NCBI RefSeq assembly: GCF_031599675.1 | Contig: NZ_CP134223.1 | Coordinates: 682,001 to 746,000, forward strand | From: Paenibacillus pedocola | Lineage (GTDB): Bacteria; Bacillota; Bacilli; Paenibacillales; Paenibacillaceae | DNA length: 64,000 bases | Direction: 5' to 3' | Notes under the pieces: generated by a model | What the model was told of the DNA's origin: nothing | Databases searched by the model: none | The model's input: the letters and a program-made list of their open reading frames with translations, nothing else | Position numbers and translations under genes: made by a program | Shown: piece after piece, positions 32,987 through 42,361 of the stretch | How positions within the stretch are numbered: position 1 is the stretch's first letter | Layout: the number at the start of each line of letters is the position of its first letter

Positions 32987-34534
32987 GTGAGTATCAAAAG
33001 AGCGCTGGTCAGCGTATCGGACAAACAGGGCATCGTGGATTTTTGCCGCGAGTTGTCTGCACTAGGCGTAGAAATTATCTCTACAGGCGGCACTAGCACA
33101 CTTTTGGCTAAAGAAGGCGTACCGGTTATCGGTATTTCCGATGTAACAGGCTTCCCCGAAATCATGGACGGACGCGTCAAAACGCTGCATCCTGCTGTAC
33201 ATAGCGGCCTGCTTGCGGTTCGTGACAATGAGGAGCACACACGGCAGATGACCGAGCTTGGCCTTGACTACATTGATCTGGTAGTGGTTAATCTGTATCC
33301 GTTCGCGGAGACTATTGCCAAACCGGATGTATCGTACGAGGAAGCGATCGAGAATATCGATATCGGCGGACCGACGATGCTGCGTTCAGCGGCGAAGAAC
33401 CATGCCTTTGTCAGTGTGGTTGTGGATGCGGCTGATTATGCTAATGTGCTTGAAGAAGTGCGTGCAGGCGGGGATACAACGCTTGAAACCCGCAAACGTC
33501 TTGCAGCAAAAGTGTTCCGCCATACGGCGGCTTACGATGCCCTGATTGCCGATTATCTGGCTAATGTGACCGGTGAACCGCTGCCTGAGCGCTATACAGT
33601 GACTTATGAGAAGATCCAGGATCTGCGTTACGGGGAGAACCCGCATCAGAAGGCAGCATTCTACCGCAAGCCTCTGGCGGCGCAGGATACGCTGACCGCT
33701 GCCGAGCAGCTGCACGGCAAGGAACTGTCCTATAACAATATCAATGATGCCAACGCGGCGCTGCAGATCGTTAAGGAATTCGAAGAGCCTGCGGTTGTGG
33801 CCATTAAGCATATGAATCCATGCGGCGTAGGCGTGGGAACAAGTGTATATGAGGCTTATCAAAAAGCTTACAACGCTGATCCGACCTCGATCTTCGGCGG
33901 AATTGTTGCCGCGAACCGGATCATTGATGCGGACACTGCCAATCTGCTTAAGGATATTTTCCTGGAAATTGTTCTGGCACCGGGCTTCACTGAAGAAGCG
34001 CTGGAAATCCTGACGAAGAAGAAAAATATCCGACTGCTCAAGATCGGTAATCTAAGTGCCGCAGCGGCGCGCAAGAGCAGCTTTGTTGTGACCTCCATTG
34101 AGGGCGGGATGGTTGTGCAGGAGAGCGACGTGCACTCCGTGAATCCGGATGACCTGCAGGTCGTTACGGACCGCAAACCTACAGAAGAAGAGCTCAAGCA
34201 GCTGCTATTCGGCTGGAAAGTGGTTAAGCATGTGAAATCTAACGCCATTGTACTGGCAGCGGATGATATGACGGTCGGTGTTGGTGCAGGCCAGATGAAC
34301 CGTGTCGGCTCTGCGAAGATTGCAATTGAACAGGCTGGAGAGAAAGCCAAGGGCGCAGTGCTGGCTTCCGATGCCTTTTTCCCGATGGGCGATACGCTTG
34401 AACTTGCTGCAAAAGCAGGAATTACCGCTGTAATTCAGCCGGGCGGGTCGATCAAAGACGAGGAATCGATCAAGGTTGCCAATGCATACGGAATCGCTAT
34501 GGTCTTCACCGGCGTCCGCCATTTCAAACACTAG
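32987..34534 (+). CDS. purH: Bifunctional AICAR transformylase/IMP cyclohydrolase
   Basis: 515 residues. It performs the last two steps to IMP. The N-terminal cyclohydrolase domain (~1-200) begins [19 protein letters not shown] and has [14 protein letters not shown]. The C-terminal transformylase domain carries the [14 protein letters not shown] and [13 protein letters not shown] motifs. The GTG start has GGAGGAGG upstream. It is separated from purN by 250 bases of repeat-bearing spacer, unlike the compact Bacillus arrangement. Confidence 0.98.
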   Translation: MSIKRALVSVSDKQGIVDFCRELSALGVEIISTGGTSTLLAKEGVPVIGISDVTGFPEIMDGRVKTLHPAVHSGLLAVRDNEEHTRQMTELGLDYIDLVVVNLYPFAETIAKPDVSYEEAIENIDIGGPTMLRSAAKNHAFVSVVVDAADYANVLEEVRAGGDTTLETRKRLAAKVFRHTAAYDALIADYLANVTGEPLPERYTVTYEKIQDLRYGENPHQKAAFYRKPLAAQDTLTAAEQLHGKELSYNNINDANAALQIVKEFEEPAVVAIKHMNPCGVGVGTSVYEAYQKAYNADPTSIFGGIVAANRIIDADTANLLKDIFLEIVLAPGFTEEALEILTKKKNIRLLKIGNLSAAAARKSSFVVTSIEGGMVVQESDVHSVNPDDLQVVTDRKPTEEELKQLLFGWKVVKHVKSNAIVLAADDMTVGVGAGQMNRVGSAKIAIEQAGEKAKGAVLASDAFFPMGDTLELAAKAGITAVIQPGGSIKDEESIKVANAYGIAMVFTGVRHFKH

Positions 34535-34560
34535 AATTACTCGGGGAGGATTTCATTTCA

Positions 34561-35826
34561 ATGGATATTTTAGTGGTCGGCAGCGGCGGCCGGGAGCATG
34601 CGATCATCTGGAAGCTGTCCCAAAGCCCCTCAGCCGGTAAAATCTACTGTGCACCCGGCAATGCCGGGATTGCCCAGCTGGCGGAATGTGTGCCGATCGG
34701 TGTATTTGAGTTCGATAAGCTGACTGCATTTGCCAAAGAGCGTGAAGTAGGACTTGCGGTCATCGGTCCCGATGATCCGCTGGCGGCAGGAATTGTCGAT
34801 GCGTTCGAAGCGCAGAACATTCCAGTCTTCGGTCCGCGCAAGAATGCGGCTGAAATTGAAGGCAGCAAAACGTTCATGAAGGATCTGCTCCACAAATATC
34901 ATATTCCGACAGCAGCCTACGAGAAGTTCAGCGATTATGAAGCTGCGCTTGCCTATTTGCGCGGGCAGGGACTGCCGATTGTTATCAAGGCCGATGGCCT
35001 GGCTGCCGGCAAAGGGGTTACTGTTGCGTATTCGCGCGAGGAAGCCGAGCAGGCGCTGCGTGATATTATGGTGGCCAAGGTGTTCGGCGAAGCAGGCGCC
35101 CAGGTCGTGATTGAAGAGTTTCTGGCAGGACAGGAAATGTCGATTCTCGCTTTTGTCGACGGGGAGACCGTTCGCCCGATGGCGGCTGCGCAGGATCACA
35201 AGCCAATATTCGACGGTGATAAGGGGCCTAATACAGGCGGTATGGGGACTTATTCCCCCCTGCCGCATATTGATGAAGCCATAATCCGTGAGGCGGTCGA
35301 GACGATTATTGAGCCTACGGCCAAAGCCATGGTAGCGGAAGGCCGTTCCTTCAGCGGCGTGCTGTTCGCAGGCCTGATGATTTCACCGGACGGCAAGCCG
35401 AAGACGATCGAGTTCAATGCGCGATTCGGCGATCCGGAGACACAGGTTGTGCTGCCGCGGCTGCGGAGCGATCTGCTGGAGATCTTTTTGGCGGTAGCTG
35501 AGGGCAGACTTGCAGATATCGACATTGAATGGAGCGATGAGGCGGCTGTCTGCGTGGTCCTGGCCTCCCAGGGTTATCCGGGGACTTATCCGAAGGGTGT
35601 ACCGATTACCGGTCTTGCGGATGCCGGAGACGGGCTCGTATTCCATGCAGGAACGGCGCGGGATGAGGAAGGGCGCTGGATCACGAACGGCGGACGTGTA
35701 CTTGGTGTGGTAGGCAGGGGGGCGAATATTGCCGAAGCCCGCAATGCAGCATACGCAAGCGCGGATAAGATTCAGTTCGCAGGAAAGCAGAACCGCAGTG
35801 ATATTGCCATGAAGGCGCTGATCTGA
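34561..35826 (+). CDS. purD: Phosphoribosylamine-glycine ligase
   Basis: 421 residues. An ATP-grasp ligase making GAR from phosphoribosylamine and glycine. Motifs: MDILVVGSGGREHAI at the N-terminus, IKADGLAAGKGVTVA in the lid, and FNARFGDPETQVVLPRL near the metal site. GGGGAGG lies about eleven bases upstream. It is the last gene of the operon in the usual position; a terminator follows 120 bases downstream. Confidence 0.98.
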   Translation: MDILVVGSGGREHAIIWKLSQSPSAGKIYCAPGNAGIAQLAECVPIGVFEFDKLTAFAKEREVGLAVIGPDDPLAAGIVDAFEAQNIPVFGPRKNAAEIEGSKTFMKDLLHKYHIPTAAYEKFSDYEAALAYLRGQGLPIVIKADGLAAGKGVTVAYSREEAEQALRDIMVAKVFGEAGAQVVIEEFLAGQEMSILAFVDGETVRPMAAAQDHKPIFDGDKGPNTGGMGTYSPLPHIDEAIIREAVETIIEPTAKAMVAEGRSFSGVLFAGLMISPDGKPKTIEFNARFGDPETQVVLPRLRSDLLEIFLAVAEGRLADIDIEWSDEAAVCVVLASQGYPGTYPKGVPITGLADAGDGLVFHAGTARDEEGRWITNGGRVLGVVGRGANIAEARNAAYASADKIQFAGKQNRSDIAMKALI

Positions 35827-35879
35827 GGATAAAGAACTGCAACCTAGCAAATTTTTACGCTATTAGTCCCAAAAAAGGA

Positions 35880-35908
35880 CTGACAAGTGATAGAAGAAGT
35901 GCTATAAT
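35880..35908 (+). promoter_or_regulatory. Strong promoter candidate between purD and its terminator
   Basis: CTGACA and TATAAT with a 17-base spacer. The predicted start near 35915 is only about 65 bases before a terminator, so this may drive a short RNA or an attenuated leader for the SEC-C gene. Confidence 0.55.
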
Positions 35909-35949
35909 ACAACACGTACGGGGGAAAATGTGCGGATATATACAGATAA

Positions 35950-35981
35950 AGGGTCTTTCCTTTCATGGAAAGGCCTTTTTT
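35950..35981 (+). terminator. Intrinsic terminator after purD
   Basis: GGTCTTTCC pairs with GGAAAGGCC (one G-T) over TTTCAT, followed by six T. Confidence 0.88.
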
Positions 35982-36114
35982 AAATCAGTTTTTTACGTAT
36001 GGCGTGCCTGCTGTCTTATATAGAATGCCTCGTGCCGGGAAATGATACTTATAGTGCAAAAGTAGCGATGCGCTTATGCGAATGGCTAGCCACAGATTTA
36101 AGGGGGAATCACTT

Positions 36115-37428
36115 TTGAGTAAGGTTGGAAGAAATGACTTATGCCCATGCGGAAGCGGGAAAAAATACAAAAGATGCTGCCTGGGTAAAGAAACGTCAGC
36201 GGTGGAGTCCATACTGCGGCTCGTAACAACGGAAGAGGCGGCAGCCCGCGAGGCTGTAGTGGCTGAACCAGAGGCGATGCCAGCGGCTCCAGAAGCGGTC
36301 GTCCGGCCTGAAAGCAAGCTTACGCTGACCAAGCTGAAAAAAATGGTAGCACGTGAGCTGAAATGGGAGCATCCGGCCCATGAACAGCTGGCATTGCAGC
36401 TGATTGAGAGCATGAGGGAGCAGTACGAGCGGGAACTGATTTTTGAAGCATTGGTTCTCTGGAACGGCTTCTCCCGCCAGACCAAACCTGCGGTGAAGAA
36501 ATCAGGCTCGTTCTGCGCGGCCATTGAATATATATTATCCGAGGAATACGGCTTCACTCTGACCCAGACTGGGCTGGCCGAAAAGTATGAGGTTACCACG
36601 GCAACCATCTCCCGTAAGGTGAAGGAAATACTCAACTATATAGAGGAATACGGCATGGGCGGAGAATCGGATGAACTGCTCGTCCTTAACGGCCCGGGCA
36701 CGCCCAGAGAAAAGTCGCAAATGCTGCTGCATAAATCCATGGAAGCCACCTCTGTGAAGCGGCGGATTCAGCTGGCGGAAGCGGCACTGGAGATTTATCC
36801 GGATAACTCCGATGCCTACCTGATCCTCGCCGAGGAGTCAGAGAATGAGCAGGAGGCACGGGCTTTGCTGAAAGCAGGGATCGCTGCCGGCGGACGTGAG
36901 CTGGGTGAGGATTTTTTTGCGAAGAATAAAGGCCATTTCTGGGGTCTTCATGAAACCCGTCCTTATATCCGTATATGCAAGAGCTATGCCGAATCCTGCT
37001 GGTTTGGCGGAAAAGCGGAAGAAGCGGCACAGACGCTGGAGCATATTCTGGAGCTTAATCCCGATGACAATACCGGAGCGCGTTATTTGCTGGCTGCGGT
37101 GTACCTCTACAGCAATCAGCTGAAAGAGGCGGAGCAGGTGCTTAAGAAATACGGCAAGGAGGATGCCGCTGCGGCTTTTGCCTATGACCGGATTGTCCTG
37201 GAGTATAAAAAGAACGGAATCACCTCCCAGCTCAAAATGCTCTACCGTGTAGCGCGCGGAGTGAACAAGCATGTGCCTGATTATTTACTGGGTGTGAAAC
37301 GGCTGCCGCATAATCTTCCGGATTTTGTCGGCATGGGTGACTCCAATGAAGCGATTGAATACGTCATTATGCATTCCCGTTTATGGGCAAGTGTGCCGGA
37401 TTTATTAAAATGGATGCTGAAGCAATAG
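36115..37428 (+). CDS. SEC-C motif and TPR-like protein
   Basis: 437 residues. The N-terminus holds a SEC-C zinc-binding motif ([17 protein letters not shown], residues ~6-22). An Ala/Glu-rich linker is followed by a helix-turn-helix-like stretch ([20 protein letters not shown], near residue 165-185), then TPR-like helical repeats to the end. The mix suggests a regulatory or adaptor protein that could bind nucleic acid or ribosomes, but I cannot assign a role. The TTG at 36115 is chosen over ATG 36076 because AAGGGGG is nine bases upstream and the SEC-C motif then sits at the N-terminus. Confidence 0.85.
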   Translation: MSKVGRNDLCPCGSGKKYKRCCLGKETSAVESILRLVTTEEAAAREAVVAEPEAMPAAPEAVVRPESKLTLTKLKKMVARELKWEHPAHEQLALQLIESMREQYERELIFEALVLWNGFSRQTKPAVKKSGSFCAAIEYILSEEYGFTLTQTGLAEKYEVTTATISRKVKEILNYIEEYGMGGESDELLVLNGPGTPREKSQMLLHKSMEATSVKRRIQLAEAALEIYPDNSDAYLILAEESENEQEARALLKAGIAAGGRELGEDFFAKNKGHFWGLHETRPYIRICKSYAESCWFGGKAEEAAQTLEHILELNPDDNTGARYLLAAVYLYSNQLKEAEQVLKKYGKEDAAAAFAYDRIVLEYKKNGITSQLKMLYRVARGVNKHVPDYLLGVKRLPHNLPDFVGMGDSNEAIEYVIMHSRLWASVPDLLKWMLKQ

Positions 37429-37436
37429 AAATGTAG

Positions 37437-37465
37437 AGCTGCCGGGAAATCCCGGCAGCTTTTTT
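37437..37465 (+). terminator. Intrinsic terminator of the SEC-C gene
   Basis: AGCTGCCGGG pairs with CCCGGCAGCT over AAAT, then a T run. Confidence 0.93.
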
Positions 37466-37561
37466 GTGTGTCCTAATACATAGGTTTTATCAACATAGTA
37501 GGACAAAAGTTTTATTATATAATATGCTGCAAAAAAATGGGGAAAAAGAGAAAAAAAACTG

Positions 37562-37590
37562 TTGACGAGCCTGAAGTAATTGGCTATATT
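37562..37590 (+). promoter_or_regulatory. Promoter of the peptide-receptor operon
   Basis: TTGACG and TATATT with a 17-base spacer, about 90 bases upstream of the receptor start. Confidence 0.6.
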
Positions 37591-37679
37591 TGTAATATAT
37601 TAGAAAATGTTATCAGTTATCAGCGAAGAAGCAGAGGATACTGCATGTACTGCCGATGTTCCTTTTAGGGGGTGGTTAA

Positions 37680-39086
37680 TTGAACTACACAACCACGATT
37701 CGCAGCGAGCTGGAAGATTTCATAGAACGGGAAGGCTTGAATCTCAGTCAACTGGGCAGGAAGGCAGGCCTGAATGCCGGCACCGTCAGCTCCATTCTGA
37801 AAGGAAACAGGATTATGGCGGTTGACCAGCTGGACAGGATGACTAAGGTTCTGAACCTGCCGGAAGGTTATTACTATGAGCAGTATATTCAGGAGTGTAT
37901 CGTAGAGACTGTACCTAACTGGCGCAGGATCAGGCCGTTTCTTTTCCGCTGTGCGGAGCTGGACAGTCTGGATTGCATCCGCCGGTCAGTGCAGCTGCTG
38001 CTCGACAACTTGACTTATTCGCCGCTGCTGTTTGAAGTTGCAGAAGAGTTCCTCACTGCGGGCAAACATAAGGCTGCTATTATTCTCTATGAAAGCGTTG
38101 CCGCAAGTGAACGAAGGCAGCATTCGGAGCGTCTCGCCTTTTGCCAGTACCGGCTGTTTACGCTTCGCTTAGGTGATAATCAGGAGCGCAATCTTCAGGC
38201 AGCCATACAATTTGAACCTTTTGTGGACAGGCTGGATGAAACGGATCAACTCGATGCCTTGAGGGAGTTAGCTAATACATACAAGTCATTACAACGTTGG
38301 GATAAGGTTGACGAAATCGCAGAAGAACTGGGGAATAAAGCAAAAATACAGCTGCAGTTGCCCTCTAAGCTTGTACATAGGAGAGGGGAAGCGAAAAAGA
38401 AACTGAAAAGACCGCTCTTTGTCTATTTAACATTTTCATATCTTTTGCGCGGCGGTGTTTGTGATGCGAGAGGTGCTTATGAAGAAGCGCTTCAATATGC
38501 ATATAAATATGCCGATTTAAGCTGGGTGAAGGACGAGGATGAAGAAACTCAGAAGTGGGTTAAGCTGTTTAAGGGTTGGGCCAAAGCAAATATTTTCGTC
38601 TATAAGCTCAGGATTGGGCACGAAAGTGTCATATCTGACTATGCAGAATTCATTGATCATAATGAGGATGAGTTGCTGATAGGGATCCATAATATAGCAA
38701 GTGCTGCTAATAAATTTGATTTTGATATAGATCCTATTCTTGAGAAGTATAAGTCACGAATTTTGGCCTATGCAACGCCGCAACCGGAATCCATAGGTAT
38801 GTACACGCATCAGATTATAGCTGAAGAGTCTACACTATGCTTTTACGAATTAGCTTATTATTATTTATCCAGAAAGGCTTTCCCAGAAGGCTTTAAATAC
38901 CTTCTTGCTGGTTTAGTGAAAGCTAATTTCATCAATAAAGATACACGTATTCTTTCATTTGTACGATTGTTTGAAAAATTCCGGGATTACGCAACTTTTG
39001 ATATACAACGCAATTATCAAAATTTAATGAAAAGGGAGATTGGTAAACATGAAAAGAAAAGTGGCGGCATTGTTAGTGGCAAGTAG
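37680..39086 (+). CDS. HTH-TPR peptide receptor, AimR/AloR-like (RNPP-type)
   Basis: 468 residues. The N-terminus is an XRE-type helix-turn-helix (LSQLGRKAGLNAGTVSSILKG, ~20-40). The rest is all-helical with TPR-like repeats, the build of receptors that bind imported signalling peptides (Rap, NprR, PlcR, AimR). A 37-codon gene for an exported pro-peptide overlaps its 3' end, as with aimR-aimP and rap-phr. The closest described case I know is the AloR-AloP pairs of Paenibacillus polymyxa. The TTG start has AGGGGGTGG just upstream. Codon use becomes visibly more AT-rich after about 38380, which suggests a mosaic origin. DNA binding and ligand are inferred. Confidence 0.8.
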   Translation: MNYTTTIRSELEDFIEREGLNLSQLGRKAGLNAGTVSSILKGNRIMAVDQLDRMTKVLNLPEGYYYEQYIQECIVETVPNWRRIRPFLFRCAELDSLDCIRRSVQLLLDNLTYSPLLFEVAEEFLTAGKHKAAIILYESVAASERRQHSERLAFCQYRLFTLRLGDNQERNLQAAIQFEPFVDRLDETDQLDALRELANTYKSLQRWDKVDEIAEELGNKAKIQLQLPSKLVHRRGEAKKKLKRPLFVYLTFSYLLRGGVCDARGAYEEALQYAYKYADLSWVKDEDEETQKWVKLFKGWAKANIFVYKLRIGHESVISDYAEFIDHNEDELLIGIHNIASAANKFDFDIDPILEKYKSRILAYATPQPESIGMYTHQIIAEESTLCFYELAYYYLSRKAFPEGFKYLLAGLVKANFINKDTRILSFVRLFEKFRDYATFDIQRNYQNLMKREIGKHEKKSGGIVSGK

Positions 39087-39162
39087 TTTGTTGTTGGCAG
39101 CTGTGGTTCCTGCAGTATCTGCAAGCAGTATTGTCCCTTCAGGTCTTCATGGTGGGTGCTAA
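39049..39162 (+). CDS. Exported signalling pro-peptide, AloP/AimP/Phr-like
   Basis: 37 residues: a basic start (MKRK), a hydrophobic core rich in Ala, Leu and Val, a signal-peptidase-like PAVSA site at about residue 25, and a 12-residue tail ending SGLHGGC. The mature signal would be cut from this tail. GGGAG lies ten bases before the ATG, inside the receptor gene, and the two genes overlap by 38 bases in different frames. A terminator follows 35 bases later, so receptor and peptide form one unit. A small secreted peptide next to an HTH-TPR receptor is the RNPP quorum-sensing pattern. The exact active peptide cannot be told. Confidence 0.8.
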   Translation: MKRKVAALLVASSLLLAAVVPAVSASSIVPSGLHGGC

Positions 39163-39196
39163 TTCTTACTAATTCATCCTTAGCTCAACTTTCAAG

Positions 39197-39220
39197 GACC
39201 AGCCCCCGGCTGGTCTTTTT
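39197..39220 (+). terminator. Terminator of the receptor-peptide operon
   Basis: GACCAGCC and GGCTGGTC with a CCC loop, then five T. Confidence 0.93.
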
Positions 39221-39310
39221 CTTTTCACAATTCTTAATATTTATCTGAAAAAAATTTCACGTGGAGAAAGGCATAGTCTTTTACAATACTATAAAAAGGA
39301 GGGATAAAAG

Positions 39311-39550
39311 GTGAAAGAGTCAGAGATTCTCAAGCAAAGTATCGAACAAGCCCGGCACAACTTAAATAAGCTCGAAGAGAAATTTTACCTGGGCCATCCC
39401 GCCGTGCTCCATCAATCGATGGTACTCGACGAACTTATAAATGAATACAACCGGCATTACTTCAAGGAGTTAATGGGCACCCTGCACACCAATGAACCTG
39501 CGGGCGAGGGGCTATGGCCGGCTCAATCGCTGCGGCTGCGTTATATCTGA
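39311..39550 (+). CDS. Spo0E-family aspartyl-phosphate phosphatase
   Basis: 79 residues. The core HQSMVLDELINEYNRHY matches the SxxLDxLIxxY signature of Spo0E-like phosphatases, two-helix proteins that remove phosphate from Spo0A~P and delay sporulation. GTG 39311 has AGGAGGG eight bases upstream. It lies just after the peptide-signalling pair but behind a terminator, so it is probably separately transcribed. The neighbourhood suggests that both act on sporulation decisions; this is inference. Confidence 0.85.
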   Translation: MKESEILKQSIEQARHNLNKLEEKFYLGHPAVLHQSMVLDELINEYNRHYFKELMGTLHTNEPAGEGLWPAQSLRLRYI

Positions 39551-39810
39551 ACGACTCCACTCTCAGAAGTATCATAGAGCAGTACCTGTACGTGGTTGCG
39601 GCAAAACGCTTGCACAACATTTGAATTGATCTCTGCCGCATCCGCATCCTCTTTTTGCGATTCCCCTGCTTTTATTCTGCCGAGTACTCCATCTTTCTTG
39701 AACGCTATACTTCCTCTAATGATATTAAACCTGACACCAAACTCATCATTAACCCCGGTTTTACCGATAATTAAGCTAATAAATGAAAGTTTACTGATAA
39801 AAATGTTTAT
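39541..39810 (-). pseudogene. Start-less minus-strand coding remnant
   Basis: An open frame of 89 codons that reads like protein (for example GVNDEFGVRFNIIRG, GVLGRIKAGESQKEDADAAE and ending SESGVVQI) and runs to a TAA at 39541, overlapping the Spo0E-like gene end. No ATG or TTG exists in the frame, and the only GTG is near its end. It is therefore probably the 3' piece of a decayed or frameshifted gene. I do not recognise the family. The rest of the 39551-39985 gap shows only a GCTTTTTT/AAAAAAGC hairpin near 39819. Confidence 0.35.
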
Positions 39811-39985
39811 TTAATTCGCTTTTTTCTGAAAAAAGCTGACATGGACACAGTTTTTTCACAGCTCGATGCAAAACGTTAAAGGGATAAAGAGTTTTTTTGC
39901 AGAAATAAGCAGAAATAAGTCGAAAGCATAGCAGTATACAGAAGAGAGTACTATCGGCTCATATTTATAAAAGGTGGGGAGCCCT

Positions 39986-42166
39986 ATGGCACTAAGGAAA
40001 ATCAAGGAAGAGATAAGCAAGAAAGGGCAGAAGCCTGAGCTGAAGGCAGTGGATGGGGCAGCCCTGCTTCCACCTGCGGACCGGTCTAAGGAGAACGCTA
40101 AGCCGCGCTCATGGAAGCCGTCGATTGGGGCAGTCCGTAATATGGGGATTCGCGGCAAGCTGTTTTTGTCCGTGATTTTGTCTGTTGTGGCTATTTTCGT
40201 TATTGTAGCGGTAGTTATTTATAGCAATGCCAAACAGATTATCGTGGATGATCTGCACAGTTCCCTTTCTTACGAGAAGGAGAAAATCAGTGTGAAGGTG
40301 GGTGAACTGCTTCAGCCCGCTTCAGACAGCGTGGAATTGCTGAATGCGAACGCCTATGTCCGCAACTTCATCGCACAGGTGGATTCTGCGGATACGGTCA
40401 AGACCACTGAGGGGTACAGCGAATTAATTCAGACGCTTAACCTGATTAAGGATAGCAACAAGAATCTGCTCAATGTATATATCGGCCTGGATGCGGTGAA
40501 TAAGGTCATTACCCAGGATGAGTTCGAGCCTCCGGCAGACTTCAATATGAAGGAACGCGGCTGGTATGCTACCACGGTCCAGAACAACAAGCTGACGGTG
40601 ACGGATCCCTACATTGATGCTGGTTCAGGGAAAATGGTTGTCAGTGTTACAGCGCCGATCCTGAATGACGCCGGCAAGCTGATCGGGGTGGCCGGGGCGG
40701 ATATCTCAACGGAGCAGATTATCCAGGCGCTGAGCGCTTTTAATTACAACGGCAGCGGATTTGCCATATTGATCGATAAGACGGGGACGTTTATCTATCA
40801 TCCCGACACTGATAATATCCTGCTGCAGAAAATGAGCGATCTTGGAGCAGACTGGAAGGCTGTCGGCGAAAAAATGGTTCAGTGGGGCGCGAATGTGATC
40901 CTGACGGATATCGACGGCAAAGCCAGCTATGTCTCCTATGCGCCAGCGGTGGACAAACAGTGGTCCGTTGCACTAATGGTTCCCCAGAAGAATGCTGAGA
41001 AGGAACTGCAGACGTTTAAGCTGATATTCTTCCTGTCGATTATTATTTCTGTTGTAGTGATGTTAGTACTGCTCTATTTGGTCTCGGGCAGTATTCTGAA
41101 GCAGATTCCCATTCTGACAGCAGCGTTCCAGAAAGCCATGATGGGGGATCTGTCAGCGCGGGCCAGTGTTACGGCGAAAGATGAAATTGGTGTGCTGGCG
41201 GAGGGGTTTAACGATATGATTTCTTCTCAGCAGAGATTGATACAGGACATTAAGCTGAGCTCACACAGTATCTCGGAGGCACTGGACAACACCGAGAAGA
41301 ATGTATTTGTACTCGACGGGAGTATTTCGGAAATCTCGGCGATAACCGAGGAGTTGTCGGCCGGGATGCAGCAGACGGCAGCTACTATGCAGGAAATGAA
41401 CGCCAGCACGAATGAAATCGAGTCTGCGATCAGCGGCATTGCCCGTAAAGCCCAGGAAGGCGCCGAGGCGGCCGGACAGATCAATGAACGTGCTGATAAG
41501 CTGAAGGAAGCTGCTATCCGGTCCAGGCAGCAAGCGGATGTGGTATACGGGCAGAGCGAGGAGAAGCTGCGTAGTGCGATAGAGCAGGCGGGGTCCATCT
41601 CACAGATCACGGCCTTGTCAGGCGCGATTCTTGAAATTGCCGCGCAGACCAATCTGCTGTCGCTTAATGCATCCATTGAAGCTGCCAGAGCGGGTGATGC
41701 AGGCCGGGGCTTCGCCGTTGTAGCTGAGGAGATCCGCAAGCTGGCTGAAACTTCACGCACGACTGTTACGGAGATCCAGGACGTAACCGAATCCGTTGTA
41801 AAGGCGGTCTCCAAGCTTGTTGAGGGTGCGGAGAGTATGCTGCGCTTTATGGACAGCCAAGTGCTGAAAGATTACGATTCCATGCAGGAGACCGGTCAGC
41901 GGTACAGTGAGGATGCCCGGTACATTGATGAGCTCGTGACGGATTTCAGTGCCACTTCCGAACAGCTTCTCGCCTCTATTCAGAGCATGCTGACAGCGAT
42001 TGGAGAGACCAGCAGCGCTGCGAACGAAGGGGCAGAAGGGGCCAGCAGCATTGCTGTCCAGGCAGAGCAGATTATCGGTAAATCTGGTGAGATCGTGACG
42101 GAGATGGACGAGATTAAGAATAGCTCGGCACTGCTGCAGCAGGCCGTATCCAGATTTAAGGCATAA
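39986..42166 (+). CDS. Methyl-accepting chemotaxis protein with dCache sensor
   Basis: 726 residues. After a polar N-terminal segment comes a membrane span (~58-80), a double-Cache extracellular ligand-binding region (~85-345), a second span (~350-372), a HAMP domain, and a methyl-accepting signalling domain. The signalling tip [20 protein letters not shown] is intact. It senses an extracellular solute (ligand unknown; Cache sensors often bind amino or organic acids) and signals through CheA/CheW. ATG 39986 is preferred over GTG 39974 because AAGGTGGGGA lies between them. Single gene with its own terminator. Confidence 0.95.
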   Translation: MALRKIKEEISKKGQKPELKAVDGAALLPPADRSKENAKPRSWKPSIGAVRNMGIRGKLFLSVILSVVAIFVIVAVVIYSNAKQIIVDDLHSSLSYEKEKISVKVGELLQPASDSVELLNANAYVRNFIAQVDSADTVKTTEGYSELIQTLNLIKDSNKNLLNVYIGLDAVNKVITQDEFEPPADFNMKERGWYATTVQNNKLTVTDPYIDAGSGKMVVSVTAPILNDAGKLIGVAGADISTEQIIQALSAFNYNGSGFAILIDKTGTFIYHPDTDNILLQKMSDLGADWKAVGEKMVQWGANVILTDIDGKASYVSYAPAVDKQWSVALMVPQKNAEKELQTFKLIFFLSIIISVVVMLVLLYLVSGSILKQIPILTAAFQKAMMGDLSARASVTAKDEIGVLAEGFNDMISSQQRLIQDIKLSSHSISEALDNTEKNVFVLDGSISEISAITEELSAGMQQTAATMQEMNASTNEIESAISGIARKAQEGAEAAGQINERADKLKEAAIRSRQQADVVYGQSEEKLRSAIEQAGSISQITALSGAILEIAAQTNLLSLNASIEAARAGDAGRGFAVVAEEIRKLAETSRTTVTEIQDVTESVVKAVSKLVEGAESMLRFMDSQVLKDYDSMQETGQRYSEDARYIDELVTDFSATSEQLLASIQSMLTAIGETSSAANEGAEGASSIAVQAEQIIGKSGEIVTEMDEIKNSSALLQQAVSRFKA

Positions 42167-42187
42167 AGGTTCAAAGTATTTCGTAAG

Positions 42188-42222
42188 CCAGCTTTGCGGC
42201 CAAGGCGCAAAGCTGGTTTTTT
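42188..42222 (+). terminator. Intrinsic terminator of the chemoreceptor gene
   Basis: CCAGCTTTGCG pairs with CGCAAAGCTGG, then six T. Confidence 0.93.
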
Positions 42223-42287
42223 ATGGGATTACGTGAATACTTATGTTGTATGTTTGCCTGTTGAGTATTGCCTGGAGAGGACAGTTC

Positions 42288-42316
42288 TTGATAAAATGTC
42301 CTTGGAAGAGTATGTT
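42288..42316 (+). promoter_or_regulatory. Candidate ilvA promoter
   Basis: TTGATA and TATGTT with a 17-base spacer, 45 bases before the ilvA start. Confidence 0.5.
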
Positions 42317-42361
42317 ACAAGAAGCGGAAATTATAGATAGAGACAGTGAGGCGAGGAATTG

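Noticed and set aside
39596..39814. 72-codon plus-strand frame after the Spo0E-like gene
   Set aside because: Its composition is not protein-like, whereas the complementary minus-strand frame is, so it is treated as the mirror of a minus-strand remnant.
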